The position numbers were made by a program, and so were the translations under genes. From contig NZ_FUXZ01000014.1 in NCBI RefSeq assembly GCF_900167115.1, forward strand, positions 23,207 to 87,206: a stretch of 64,000 nt of DNA, read 5' to 3'. Under the pieces are notes generated by a model. That model did no database searches, was not told the DNA's origin, and saw nothing but the letters and a program-made list of their open reading frames with translations. The DNA comes from Eubacterium uniforme. GTDB lineage: Bacteria; Bacillota; Clostridia; Lachnospirales; Lachnospiraceae. This document shows positions 54,896 through 63,820 of the stretch, one piece after another (within the stretch, counting starts at the first letter, position 1; each line of letters begins with the position of its first letter).

Positions 54896-55207
54896 ATGAA
54901 AAAATTAAGAAACTTATTCGTAGCAGGTGGAGTTGCAGGAGCAACAGTTGGAACTAGTGTTGATTTAGTATCAAATAAAATTGAAAAAAGCAGCAAATTA
55001 TCAAAATTAAAGCTTTGTTTAAATCTTTACACAATAACAGCAATTTTATTTACACTTTCATTTTTTGCAGGAGTAAAAAATTACTCATATGCAAATCCAT
55101 CAGCACCTAATAACCTTTTATTATCAGCTGCTCTTTCAGTGGCATATATCGGAATCGTATTAGATGCTTATGCAAAATTAAAAAAGGAAAATGAATTAAA
55201 TAAATAA
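54896..55207 (+). CDS. Small membrane protein, two TM segments
   Basis: AAAGGAGG lies 9 bases before the ATG. The 103 residues have a Gly/Ala/Val-rich N-terminus (VAGGVAGATVGTSVDLVS), then two membrane segments (about 44-62 and 74-92) and a lysine-rich end (KLKKENELNK). It is isolated between a long AT-rich leader and a terminator, on the strand opposite to its neighbours. I do not recognise the family. Confidence 0.65.
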   Translation: MKKLRNLFVAGGVAGATVGTSVDLVSNKIEKSSKLSKLKLCLNLYTITAILFTLSFFAGVKNYSYANPSAPNNLLLSAALSVAYIGIVLDAYAKLKKENELNK

Positions 55208-55263
55208 TATAAATAAAGATAATTAACAAATACTTTTCTTATTACAAATTGTTACATACTCAA

Positions 55264-55289
55264 AAAAGCAGGGTTACTACCCTGCTTTT
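55264..55289. terminator. Bidirectional terminator
   Basis: AAAAGCAGGGT and ACCCTGCTTTT pair perfectly over 11 bp with a 4-base loop. It serves the 54896 gene and the convergent esterase gene. Confidence 0.85.
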
Positions 55290-55297
55290 CACTTATT

Positions 55298-57349
55298 CTA
55301 ATTATTCAAACCATAATAAAACGGAATAACTGGTAATCTATCCTTTGAATAAAGGTTAGCTTCACTTGGACAATCGCTCCATGCATATGCTAATGCATTC
55401 TCATTTCCATCATATGAATCAATCAAAATAATATTTTTGCTGTCGCCAAACTTAGCCTTAGCCTCAACTCTTTTACCTCCAACTATGAAGTAAAATCCTC
55501 TAATGTTTTCTTCATCTCTGTCGGGTGAAACCTTTGCATCTATTCCATGTGATAAAATCAAATCCTCACTGAATGTACATACATATCCTTCATCAGTCTT
55601 TTTAACAGAAACCAATTTTGGACCTGGGTTATATGTTTTTCCTTCATAAACCACTTTTTCAACTGCTTCAGAAATTCTTCTTCCAACTTCATTTTTATTA
55701 GTTGGATGAAGTTCATTGTACTCTCCCAAATCATAAGCCTGAACCATTGCAGTCTTAGGTAAATCCAAACATTTATATTGTTCATCAGCAAGTCTTGCTC
55801 TTAAATCAGTATCTCTAATTTTACCTTCACTAAATCCAGCAATCTGAACATATATAAATGGTATCTCTCTAGCAAATGCTTTTCGCCAATCATTAATTGC
55901 AGTTTCAAATTCAATCTTATAATTTTCATATTCTTCAATATTAGATTCACCCTGATAGAATATTACAGATTTTACTTTCTGCTTTCTAAGTGGGTAAATC
56001 ATACCATTGAATACTCCAGCTGGTTTATATGAAAAGAAAGTTAAATTTTCTATGTATGGCATATCTTTTACAACAGTGTATTCCCATTCTCCTTCAAGAG
56101 AAATTGTTTCGTCTCTTTTATTCTTAAGATAATAATCCATATCAGGCATAAATCCACCTTCATTTCTAAATACAACCATTCTAACTTCTATTGTATTTTC
56201 ACCAGGTTTAAGTATGCCATCCTTAAGTTTATATATTCTTGGTGGATAAAGATATCCAGTATCACCTACTGGGACACCATTAACATATGTCTTATCTGAA
56301 TCAATGATAGCACCTAGATATAGTTTATAGTCATAATCACCATATAAATCCAAATCTTTATCATCACTGTTTAATATATTTTTATCATCAGAACAATCAG
56401 GCTTAAGCCATGCTTCATCAATAAATACTTTCTTTCTTAAGCATATACTCATGCATCTATTTGCAAGTGAACCTTCAAAGAATCCAGGTAGTTTAATTAC
56501 TCCACTTTCAATTCCAATCTCAGAAAGTTTCTCTTCATAATCCTTATCGCTGAGATTTGCATTTTTATCCAATTCTTCATAATGAATATATGCATCTTCT
56601 CTCCAAGCCTGATCTTCCTTATATTCTCTTTCAATTGTTTCTTTTACAAATTCATCATCTAAACATTCTTCAAATTCATCAACATGAAGATTAAGCTTTC
56701 GTACTGACTCTTCACTCATCCATGCTTTAATTGGAGTTCCACCAATGGCCGTATTATAAATACCTATTGGAACTTCATGTTTAGCATAAATGTGTTTAGC
56801 ACTAAAATAAGCTGTTGCACCTAAGTCTAAAATATCAGGATAAACCGCCTTTACCCAGTTACCACCTTCAATCATATCCTCAGTATGGTGAAAATTATAT
56901 TTTTCTGGAACTGTGAATATTCTAATATCCTCATTATGAGTATTCTTAATCTCTTCCTCATATCTTTCAAGTGTTCTATTTATCTGAAGTTGCATATTAG
57001 ACTGTCCACCACATAAAAAGACATCACCGAATGCAATATCTTTTATAACAATTTCTTCACTACAAGAGTTAGTAGCATTTACGCTACTAACTCTCATTTC
57101 ATAATTATGTCCCGCTTCTATTTTTGGAAGTGTTATTTCAAAGTATCCATTTAAATCACTTGTGGTTTCTCCTTCAAAACATATATTAGTTTCTTCACTA
57201 CAAATATCATCCAAACTAGATACTTTATCTTTATGTTTTTTTAACTCTACCTTAACATCAGAACTTGCATCTGCATATCCATATACTAGATTTTCACAGT
57301 CACGCTGTAATATAAGTCCATCAGTAAAAATACGTGATAATCTAATCAT
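55298..57349 (-). CDS. SGNH-type acetylesterase (sialate O-acetylesterase / acetylxylan esterase like)
   Basis: The 683 residues contain a SASA (PF03629-type) hydrolase with the nucleophile Ser in FLCGGQSNMQLQINR, oxyanion residues in YNTAIGGTPIKAWMS and SVIFYQGESNIEEYENY, and a catalytic Asp-His pair in DLGEYNELHPTNKNEVGRRI. A domain of about 200 residues is inserted, with a jelly-roll-like pattern. No signal peptide is present, so it acts in the cytosol. Its ATG abuts the GH115 stop codon, with a strong ribosome site within that gene's end. It probably de-acetylates imported xylo-oligosaccharides (inference from context). Confidence 0.85.
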   Translation of the reverse strand: MIRLSRIFTDGLILQRDCENLVYGYADASSDVKVELKKHKDKVSSLDDICSEETNICFEGETTSDLNGYFEITLPKIEAGHNYEMRVSSVNATNSCSEEIVIKDIAFGDVFLCGGQSNMQLQINRTLERYEEEIKNTHNEDIRIFTVPEKYNFHHTEDMIEGGNWVKAVYPDILDLGATAYFSAKHIYAKHEVPIGIYNTAIGGTPIKAWMSEESVRKLNLHVDEFEECLDDEFVKETIEREYKEDQAWREDAYIHYEELDKNANLSDKDYEEKLSEIGIESGVIKLPGFFEGSLANRCMSICLRKKVFIDEAWLKPDCSDDKNILNSDDKDLDLYGDYDYKLYLGAIIDSDKTYVNGVPVGDTGYLYPPRIYKLKDGILKPGENTIEVRMVVFRNEGGFMPDMDYYLKNKRDETISLEGEWEYTVVKDMPYIENLTFFSYKPAGVFNGMIYPLRKQKVKSVIFYQGESNIEEYENYKIEFETAINDWRKAFAREIPFIYVQIAGFSEGKIRDTDLRARLADEQYKCLDLPKTAMVQAYDLGEYNELHPTNKNEVGRRISEAVEKVVYEGKTYNPGPKLVSVKKTDEGYVCTFSEDLILSHGIDAKVSPDRDEENIRGFYFIVGGKRVEAKAKFGDSKNIILIDSYDGNENALAYAWSDCPSEANLYSKDRLPVIPFYYGLNN

Positions 57350-60300
57350 TCAATTCACCCCCGGTCCCATATATGATCTTGGAATTTTAATATCCTTCTT
57401 TGATAATATAATCTTATCAAGAACTATTTCATTACAAAGACCATAAACATTAATTATGTTAGTTCCCTTCTTAAGTGTTACTACATCTTCAATATATCTA
57501 GCATGATTAAGTACGCCTTCTTCCCAATCAGCTGTAACACCTGCGACATAAGTATCTTCTAATACATTGACTTTTCTTACCTTCTCTTCATTAATACTAT
57601 AAGCAAATGTTATCTTACCTCCATACTTATAACTATTAGTAGGCTCAATTACATAAACTATGTTATATTTACCACTTTTTTTAACATCGACACTATAAGA
57701 TATAACCGGTGCATCCTTAAGTTTATATACTTTATCAACAACAGGCATTACTTTAACACCATCCGTATCTCTTCCAAGTCCTTCTATGATTTCAAAATTC
57801 TCATTTTTATAATACTTAGTGTTATAATGTGAAGCATTAATCGCTTTAATACCATCTCTATCTGTTTTAACATTAAGTGTTACTTCACCTAAATCATATT
57901 TAATCTTAACATGACATATTACATATCCTTTTTCAAGATATTCTTTCGCTAAATCAGAATCAAGTAATTTAAACTTTGCCTGTTCACTTCTAGTTAGTTT
58001 CTTTTTGCTACTAACTTTTTTCTTTTCATATAAATCATCAATAGTTTCATAATACTTATCTAACTTTTCATAATCTACAAAAATATCAACAAATTTAAGG
58101 GGATTTTTAATATCAACATAAGAATTAACAGCACTATTATTATCTATAATATAGTTACCCAAACTTATATCATTATTGTCATCTGTTTTTTTCACACACT
58201 TAGATGTATTATTTTTACTCATCACATCTTTACAAAAAGTTTTATAGTTCTTGAAAATATCATCAAGACTTGCATGAGCTTTCTCTCTTAAAGCAACCTT
58301 TATAAAATCTGAATCTTTTTCTACACTAAACTTACATTTGTCCTCACTCATAAGACCAATGTATGCAGATGTAATTCCATAGTTTTTAATAGGTTTTAAG
58401 AAATTAACATCCATCTGTTTAGGTGACCACTCCCTACCTGAAGTATAATTAGCTTCAGCCTCAAGTCCCACCATCAACTTGCTTCCTTCTATTGGAATAA
58501 TATTTCTAATTGTAGGATTCTTTCTTTCTTCACAATTCCACTTTTTAAATCCAATATGTTCAGCATCAGCGAATCCTTTCCACTTACCACCTGCTGCTTT
58601 ATCAAATACTTTTTTAAGTCTTCTATCTTCTTTAATTGCTTCTGTCACCATATCTGCATAAGCATTAGCTACTACTAATCCCTGACTTGCATAATAGCTA
58701 TTAAATCCACTATAAATCCACATCTTTACAAGGTTCATACCTGCAAGAACGCTATATCCGATAAGTTCAATAAAGCAATCCTTATTAGTTCTCTTACATT
58801 TATTTAAAAAGTATTCGCATTCCTTTATAATACTTTCAACTTCCATTAATGTCTTCTGTGCTTCATAGAATCCACACACACTATACACGAACTTACCCAT
58901 ATGCTCAGGTCTTCTATTATGCATGATTCTAGTATACTTAATGTACATTTCAGCAAGTTCTTCAACCTCTTCTTCCGAGTATACATCACCGAATACTTTT
59001 TCCATTAATGTATGAATGTATTCGTCCGCACTATTAATATTTGAACTTCCATATTTTTCATAGTCATATGCTAAATCCATAAAATATGAAAGTGGAATTT
59101 CATTAAGACCTAAATCACCCACATTAACTATCCAAAGTTTTTTTACTCCATATTCGTAGGCTGTGGTCATTTGCTCCCAAACCTGTGGAAGATAACTTGA
59201 ATTAATCCATTCATATGAAACTGGATCACCATGATAGTCAAAGTGATAGTACATACCAAATCCACCCTTATGCTTGCGCATCTCTTCATCTGGAAGACTT
59301 CGTAAATATCCATGATTATCATCACAAAGCATCAATATAACATTCTTAAGTTCCTTACTGTTCATAAGTCCCTTTGTTTTTTCATCGCCATAATAATATG
59401 GCTCAACTTCCTTATAAAGAGCAAGCATTCTAGGAACCTCACGTAGGTTATCATTAACTTCTTCTTTTATAAGCTGATTCTGAACTTTCAACACATCTCT
59501 TAAAAGATCAATGTTATCTTTAAGAGTTGCATCTTCGCCTAAAATCTTTGAATCTCTTTCACCACGCATACCTAACGTAATTACATTCTCTAAATTACCA
59601 TTTCTCTTAAGACCATCACGCCAAAATCTTGTGATACCCTCCTTGTTAGTTCTAAAATTCCAAGCATCACCATACTTAGATTTTGGACCTCGTAACTGAC
59701 TATATTCCTCACCATGGCGAAGACATGGTTCATGATGTGAAAGCCCCATTACAACACCTAATTCATCTGCAAGCTTCGCACTTTCAAGTCCTGGACCATC
59801 ATTAGCGAAACATGCTGACCACATTGCTGGCCATAAGTAATTTCCTTTCATTCTAAGCAATAGTTCAAAAACGTGTGCATACATTTTTGCATTAAATCCA
59901 CCGAAATGCTCCATGCACCAATTACCAAAACATGGCCATTCATCATTAATAAAGAAGCCTCTGTAATAAACTGAAGGCTCCTTAGATACACATGAATCAT
60001 CTAAAGAGATTTCAAGCTTTTTCTTCTTTTTAGGAATTGCATTAGACCAATTAACAAATGCTGACACACCAAGTAATTCTGATAAATGGAAAAGTCCATA
60101 AATTGTTCCTCTCTTATCACTTCCGATAATTAAAATTACATTCTCTTCTGGACGCACTGAGAATTTATAAACTTCTCTTTTACCCTTGATATCCTTAATA
60201 TCAACTAGTCCTTCTTTAACTAATTCCTCTAAAACTTCGCTCTTACCAATTGTTGCAAAGATAATTGTTGTTTTGCTGCTCTCATTACCCGCCTTGCCAG

Positions 60301-60499
60301 ATTTCACATTAGAAGTATTTACTATCTTGCTAATACTTAAGTTTTTTCTCACCTTAAGCTCTTCTGGGCAAATGCCTAAAACAAGTTCAACATCCTTGCG
60401 AACAATATCCGCAATTTTTTTAACACCTGAATATGCACAGTTTTCATAAAGAAACTGTATTCCGTTCTCCTTAGATAAAATTATTTTGTTTTCTCTCAT
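57350..60499 (-). CDS. GH115 family alpha-1,2-glucuronidase
   Basis: The 1049-residue protein follows the GH115 pattern throughout: YRGFFINDEWPCFGNWCMEH, NYLWPAMWSACFAND, GVVMGLSHHEPCLRHGEEY, ILMLCDDNHGYLRSLPDEE and MYYHFDYHGDPVSYEWINS. GH115 enzymes remove (4-O-methyl)glucuronic acid from glucuronoxylan. It has no signal peptide, so it acts on imported oligosaccharides. The C-terminal ~200 residues resemble the carbohydrate-binding-like domain of this family. It is first in an operon with the acetylesterase. No transporter or regulator for it lies in the window. Confidence 0.93.
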   Translation of the reverse strand: MRENKIILSKENGIQFLYENCAYSGVKKIADIVRKDVELVLGICPEELKVRKNLSISKIVNTSNVKSGKAGNESSKTTIIFATIGKSEVLEELVKEGLVDIKDIKGKREVYKFSVRPEENVILIIGSDKRGTIYGLFHLSELLGVSAFVNWSNAIPKKKKKLEISLDDSCVSKEPSVYYRGFFINDEWPCFGNWCMEHFGGFNAKMYAHVFELLLRMKGNYLWPAMWSACFANDGPGLESAKLADELGVVMGLSHHEPCLRHGEEYSQLRGPKSKYGDAWNFRTNKEGITRFWRDGLKRNGNLENVITLGMRGERDSKILGEDATLKDNIDLLRDVLKVQNQLIKEEVNDNLREVPRMLALYKEVEPYYYGDEKTKGLMNSKELKNVILMLCDDNHGYLRSLPDEEMRKHKGGFGMYYHFDYHGDPVSYEWINSSYLPQVWEQMTTAYEYGVKKLWIVNVGDLGLNEIPLSYFMDLAYDYEKYGSSNINSADEYIHTLMEKVFGDVYSEEEVEELAEMYIKYTRIMHNRRPEHMGKFVYSVCGFYEAQKTLMEVESIIKECEYFLNKCKRTNKDCFIELIGYSVLAGMNLVKMWIYSGFNSYYASQGLVVANAYADMVTEAIKEDRRLKKVFDKAAGGKWKGFADAEHIGFKKWNCEERKNPTIRNIIPIEGSKLMVGLEAEANYTSGREWSPKQMDVNFLKPIKNYGITSAYIGLMSEDKCKFSVEKDSDFIKVALREKAHASLDDIFKNYKTFCKDVMSKNNTSKCVKKTDDNNDISLGNYIIDNNSAVNSYVDIKNPLKFVDIFVDYEKLDKYYETIDDLYEKKKVSSKKKLTRSEQAKFKLLDSDLAKEYLEKGYVICHVKIKYDLGEVTLNVKTDRDGIKAINASHYNTKYYKNENFEIIEGLGRDTDGVKVMPVVDKVYKLKDAPVISYSVDVKKSGKYNIVYVIEPTNSYKYGGKITFAYSINEEKVRKVNVLEDTYVAGVTADWEEGVLNHARYIEDVVTLKKGTNIINVYGLCNEIVLDKIILSKKDIKIPRSYMGPGVN

Positions 60500-60676
60500 A
60501 TCATTCTTTTCCTTATTTCTCTGCTTTTTACTGTAGTTACTTCTTTATATTTTTATCTAACTTTTTTCATTCTTCCCTATTTAATTATCCTTACAACTCG
60601 CACCAATTAACATATCTTCATTCTAACACATATAATGGATAATTACATTGTTTTTAAAAAAATTTCAAAAAAAGTG
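60500..60676. other. Divergent intergenic region, GH115 side
   Basis: The gap between the GH115 start and the plus-strand promoter holds AT-rich sequence without a gene. AAGGA lies before the GH115 ATG. No clear promoter or catabolite-repression-like palindrome for GH115 was seen. Confidence 0.4.
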
Positions 60677-60705
60677 TTGACAAGTATCCTTGTCAATGAT
60701 ATTAT
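60677..60705 (+). promoter_or_regulatory. Near-consensus sigma-A promoter with operator
   Basis: TTGACA (60677-60682), exactly 17 bases, TATTAT (60700-60705). The -35 box is one half of a perfect TTGACAAG/CTTGTCAA palindrome. Confidence 0.75.
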
Positions 60706-60770
60706 ATCTTTGACAACGATAGTTGTCATTATGAAAATTTTACTTGTCATAATTAAAACTTAACTTGTCA
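60677..60770 (+). promoter_or_regulatory. Operator array of TTGTCA palindromes and half-sites
   Basis: Palindrome 1 (60677-60696) TTGACAAG-TATC-CTTGTCAA overlaps the -35. Palindrome 2 (60711-60728) TGACAAC-GATA-GTTGTCA covers the expected transcription start. Half-sites CTTGTCA follow at 60743 and 60764. TTGTCA elements at 60690, 60723, 60744 and 60765 are spaced 33, 21 and 21 bases, close to whole helical turns. The XRE regulator at 61845-62051 is a candidate ligand. Confidence 0.7.
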
Positions 60771-60819
60771 AAATGATCATTTGCTAAATTATGAATTAAT
60801 TCATACCGGATACGGGTCC

Positions 60820-60861
60820 ATGAAAATTAAAAAGCTGAAGGAAAAGAACTACGCAACATAA
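60820..60861 (+). CDS. Possible 13-residue leader frame
   Basis: ATG at 60820 opens a short frame (MKIKKLKEKNYAT) in the leader of the 60895 gene. Its ribosome site is weak. It could be a leader peptide or chance. Confidence 0.2.
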   Translation: MKIKKLKEKNYAT

Positions 60862-60894
60862 CAATACAACATTTAACTATCGGAGGAATACAAC

Positions 60895-61638
60895 ATGAAG
60901 AAAAACAATAATACTGAAATAAAAGGTCTCTCATTTATAGACGTGAAAAAAGCAACTTTAACAATTGACACATTATTTGATGGCTTAAAGGATGTAGTCG
61001 ACATTAACGAATTAAAGGAAGAAATCACAGAAGTTCTTAAATATGGTGGTAAAGTTTATGCATTAAAAAAGCATAGAAAAGAGGGCAAACCTATTATAGT
61101 TATGTGTGGTATCATCGTTGACAAAACTCTTTTTGGTAATGATGAAGAACTTGAAAAAAGAAAGAAAATATCTTTTTTACTTGAAGGAGTTAAAGATGAT
61201 TTTGAAATGACTAAAATATACGCAAACAAGGAATATGCCACACCTAGAATCAAGAATCATTTTTTATGCCATGTTAATGAATGCATGCAGGATTCAATAT
61301 CTATGGGATGTGCAGTATCATATACAATTGGTGAACTTAAATATGAAAAGAAGACATATAAAGTATTTGGTAGTGCAATGACAATTGAAGCTATTGCTCT
61401 TCTAGCAGGAATAATAGTTGGCATCGTTACTCATAATTTTACATACGGATTACTTATATGGCTTTTATTTACACTTTTTACTTCATCAAAACTTACATTC
61501 AACGGCAAAAATGTAAGCAAAAACAACTACCGCAACATTACATTTTCAACTGAAGATGCTTTCTTCGATGTCAAAAAAGGTGATGAACTTGATGAAATCA
61601 AGGTTTCTGTAAATAATTTATTCATTACATCAATGTAA
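60895..61638 (+). CDS. Unrecognised membrane protein, C-terminal TM hairpin
   Basis: CGGAGG lies 8 bases before the ATG. The 247-residue protein has a soluble N-terminal part (about 1-155), with no motif I recognise, and two membrane helices near residues 160-200 (AIALLAGIIVGIVTHNFTYG, LLIWLLFTLFT). A short soluble end follows. The gene is first behind the operator-controlled promoter at 60677-60705, and the XRE regulator follows. It may be part of a small regulated membrane system (inference). Confidence 0.7.
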   Translation: MKKNNNTEIKGLSFIDVKKATLTIDTLFDGLKDVVDINELKEEITEVLKYGGKVYALKKHRKEGKPIIVMCGIIVDKTLFGNDEELEKRKKISFLLEGVKDDFEMTKIYANKEYATPRIKNHFLCHVNECMQDSISMGCAVSYTIGELKYEKKTYKVFGSAMTIEAIALLAGIIVGIVTHNFTYGLLIWLLFTLFTSSKLTFNGKNVSKNNYRNITFSTEDAFFDVKKGDELDEIKVSVNNLFITSM

Positions 61639-61679
61639 CACTACAACAAAGATGATTCACTTACATTGAATCTCTGACT

Positions 61680-61721
61680 CCGCGGGGAGCCGCGAAGGGC
61701 TCTTTTGATTAAAATCAAAAG
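61680..61721 (+). promoter_or_regulatory. Mutually exclusive GC-rich hairpins between genes
   Basis: CGCGG (61681-61685) pairs with CCGCG (61690-61694). GAGCC (61687-61691) pairs with GGCTC (61698-61702) and would exclude the first. A third hairpin CTTTTGATT/AATCAAAAG (61702-61721) follows. This may be an attenuator or an intercistronic control element. It is GC-rich against an AT-rich background. Confidence 0.45.
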
Positions 61722-61844
61722 CAAACATAAAAATTTAATAGAAAGGGAAACACTATGAATACAAACAAACACGTTGCAATGAATCGCAACACAACGAATA
61801 CAGCTGTACTAAAAACCCAAATGCAATTAAAGGAGGAATTTGCT

Positions 61845-62051
61845 ATGTTAATTAACCACTTAAAAGAATATCGCGCGAAACTCGGCGTTAATCAACAGCA
61901 GATGGGACAACTAGTAGGAACAAGCAGACAGACCATTAGTCAGATTGAACGTGGAGATTACTCTCCTTCCGTTTCTCTCGCACTCAGAATCGCTAAAAAA
62001 TGCGATGCACAGGTCGAGGATATCTTCGAACTAGAAGATGAAGAAAGCTAA
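61845..62051 (+). CDS. XRE-family (YozG-like) transcriptional regulator
   Basis: This 68-residue protein is a compact HTH: NHLKEYRAKLGVNQQQMGQL, VGTSRQTISQIERGDYSPSV, SLALRIAKKCDAQVEDIFEL. The ATG at 61845 has AAAGGAGG 8 bases upstream and gives the family's usual length. An in-frame ATG at 61755 with AAAGGGA upstream would add 30 polar residues, so a longer form could also be made. Such regulators are typically encoded next to DUF3169-like membrane proteins, as here. It may bind the TTGTCA operator upstream of this cluster. Confidence 0.85.
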   Translation: MLINHLKEYRAKLGVNQQQMGQLVGTSRQTISQIERGDYSPSVSLALRIAKKCDAQVEDIFELEDEES

Positions 62052-62103
62052 TATAGCTTATTAAGAATTAATAAAAATATTCAAATCAGAAAGGAATAAT
62101 ATC

Positions 62104-62904
62104 ATGGGGAATAATAAGAAAGAAAAATCAAATACTAAAATTGCAATAGTATTTGCTACTATATTAATTATTAGTGGATTTGTAGGATACTTTACATCAG
62201 CTATTTTAACAAAGGTTAAAAAATCAAAAAGTACTATGAATGCACTTAAAAATACTACACTTGATATAGCTCCATATTTTATCTATTTTACTATAGCTGT
62301 TAACATCATTGCTTTACTATATTGCATAATCAGCTATAACAATTGTAGAAAAACTTATAAGTCACTTGGTGATGAAGATTATGATAAATTAGACGAAATT
62401 GAAATCAAATTGGGCCACCCACTTTATATAGCTTCAATTTCAATGATTTTAAATTTATTCTTCTTCACTATGAATGCATATATCTTATTAAAGTTACATG
62501 TAATACCTAAAAAATCATCTAATCTTTACACTATACTTACATTCGGAGTGTTCCTATTATCATATGTATGGGAGGTAATTATTCAGGCAAAAACTGTCAG
62601 CCTAGAAAAAGAAATGAATCCTGAGAAGAAAGGTAACATTCTTGATACTAAGTTCGTTAAAGATTGGATTGATTCATGTGATGAAGCTCAGAAGATGACC
62701 ATTTACAAGTCAGCATACGCTTCATATTCAGCCACAAGTGCTGCATTTATGATTATGTGGGTTATATCACTTTTAGGAATGCTTATAGGTGATCAGGGTA
62801 TGTTTGCTCCAATTTGTGTAACTATATTATGGCTTGTTCAAGTTCTTTCATATTCAATCGCTGGTAACAAGTACGAAAAAGAAGGTAACCACATCGCCGA
62901 ATAA
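62104..62904 (+). CDS. DUF3169-like membrane protein
   Basis: The 266-residue protein has about six membrane segments and a cytosolic loop with KLDEIEIKLGHPLYIASISM, a pattern I associate with DUF3169. The pairing with an upstream small XRE regulator also fits. CAGAAAGG lies upstream of the ATG. The function of DUF3169 is not known; export or stress roles are only guesses. Confidence 0.7.
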   Translation: MGNNKKEKSNTKIAIVFATILIISGFVGYFTSAILTKVKKSKSTMNALKNTTLDIAPYFIYFTIAVNIIALLYCIISYNNCRKTYKSLGDEDYDKLDEIEIKLGHPLYIASISMILNLFFFTMNAYILLKLHVIPKKSSNLYTILTFGVFLLSYVWEVIIQAKTVSLEKEMNPEKKGNILDTKFVKDWIDSCDEAQKMTIYKSAYASYSATSAAFMIMWVISLLGMLIGDQGMFAPICVTILWLVQVLSYSIAGNKYEKEGNHIAE

Positions 62905-62972
62905 TGGTATAATAAATATAATTCATTATGAATTAATAATAACTACTATATTTTTGTAAAGGGATTATCTTT

Positions 62973-63689
62973 ATGCTTTATGATAAAAATATCAGAGAAC
63001 CGCTCTTTGATTTCCTAGATGAAATCTACGGAACTAACAGAACCTTAGAAGAACTTATGATTGGTAAATCCAGAGCGGACATATGTATGATTACAAAAGA
63101 AAATATAATCGGCATCGAAATCAAAAGCGATGCCGATACATACGTTAGATTAAAAAGACAGGTTAGAGACTACAATAAATACTTTGATATGAATATTGTA
63201 GTATGCGGAAGCAGTCATGGCAATCACATAAAGGAACACGTACCTAATAACTGGGGAATCATAACTGTCGAAGAGACCGATGTAAATCAAAATGATTCTG
63301 CTGATAGTAGTAAATCGCTACTAAGTACGTCATGTGATTTTTATATTCTTAGAGAGCCTACTCCTAACCCTAAGGTTACCATGCTAAACAAGTTATCTCT
63401 TCTTTGGCGTCCTGAACTAGTAGAAATTAAGGATAAATATAATCTTCCAAAGTACGATTACTTAAGCAAGGCTAATCTTGTTTTAAAAATGGAAGAGAAA
63501 ATAGATCATAAGCTTCTACAAAAAGATATATGTGAAACTCTGCTTGAAAGAGACTATAACACCATTGGTGAAAAAATCGCAGAATATCATAAAAGTAAAA
63601 ACGTAAAACGCAGACAGACTGTAAAAAAAGCAATCAAACGAAAACGCAGAACACGTAAAAAAGGGGCTGTAAAAAAAGTCTCTAAATAG
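62973..63689 (+). CDS. sce7726-like PD-(D/E)XK nuclease-fold protein with basic tail
   Basis: The 238-residue protein has the core of the sce7726/MmcB type: GKSRADICMITKENIIGIEI, KSDADTYVRLKRQVRDYNKY and FDMNIVVCG. The Asp in RADI and the ExK in IEIKSD fit a PD-(D/E)XK nuclease site. The last 30 residues are almost only Lys/Arg (KAIKRKRRTRKK), probably binding nucleic acid. AAAGGG lies about 9 bases before the ATG. It follows the membrane-protein gene by 68 bases. Confidence 0.8.
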   Translation: MLYDKNIREPLFDFLDEIYGTNRTLEELMIGKSRADICMITKENIIGIEIKSDADTYVRLKRQVRDYNKYFDMNIVVCGSSHGNHIKEHVPNNWGIITVEETDVNQNDSADSSKSLLSTSCDFYILREPTPNPKVTMLNKLSLLWRPELVEIKDKYNLPKYDYLSKANLVLKMEEKIDHKLLQKDICETLLERDYNTIGEKIAEYHKSKNVKRRQTVKKAIKRKRRTRKKGAVKKVSK

Positions 63690-63723
63690 CAGACCTGCAT
63701 TGGCCATTGCCAATGCAGGTCTG
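63690..63723. terminator. Strong bidirectional hairpin terminator
   Basis: CAGACCTGCATTGGC (63690-63704) pairs perfectly with GCCAATGCAGGTCTG (63709-63723), with a 4-base loop. A short T-rich stretch follows. Confidence 0.8.
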
Positions 63724-63820
63724 TTTCTCTATGTATAATTATTATAATTGTTGATTTTTGCGGTACTTTAATAAGCCCTATGTTAATAAGAGCTTTTTTA
63801 ATCTATTCAGTTACCTGATA

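Noticed and set aside
63724..63820. Terminal inverted repeat of the IS element
   Set aside because: A direct TTAATAAG repeat is visible, but the other end of the element is outside the window, so no end can be assigned.
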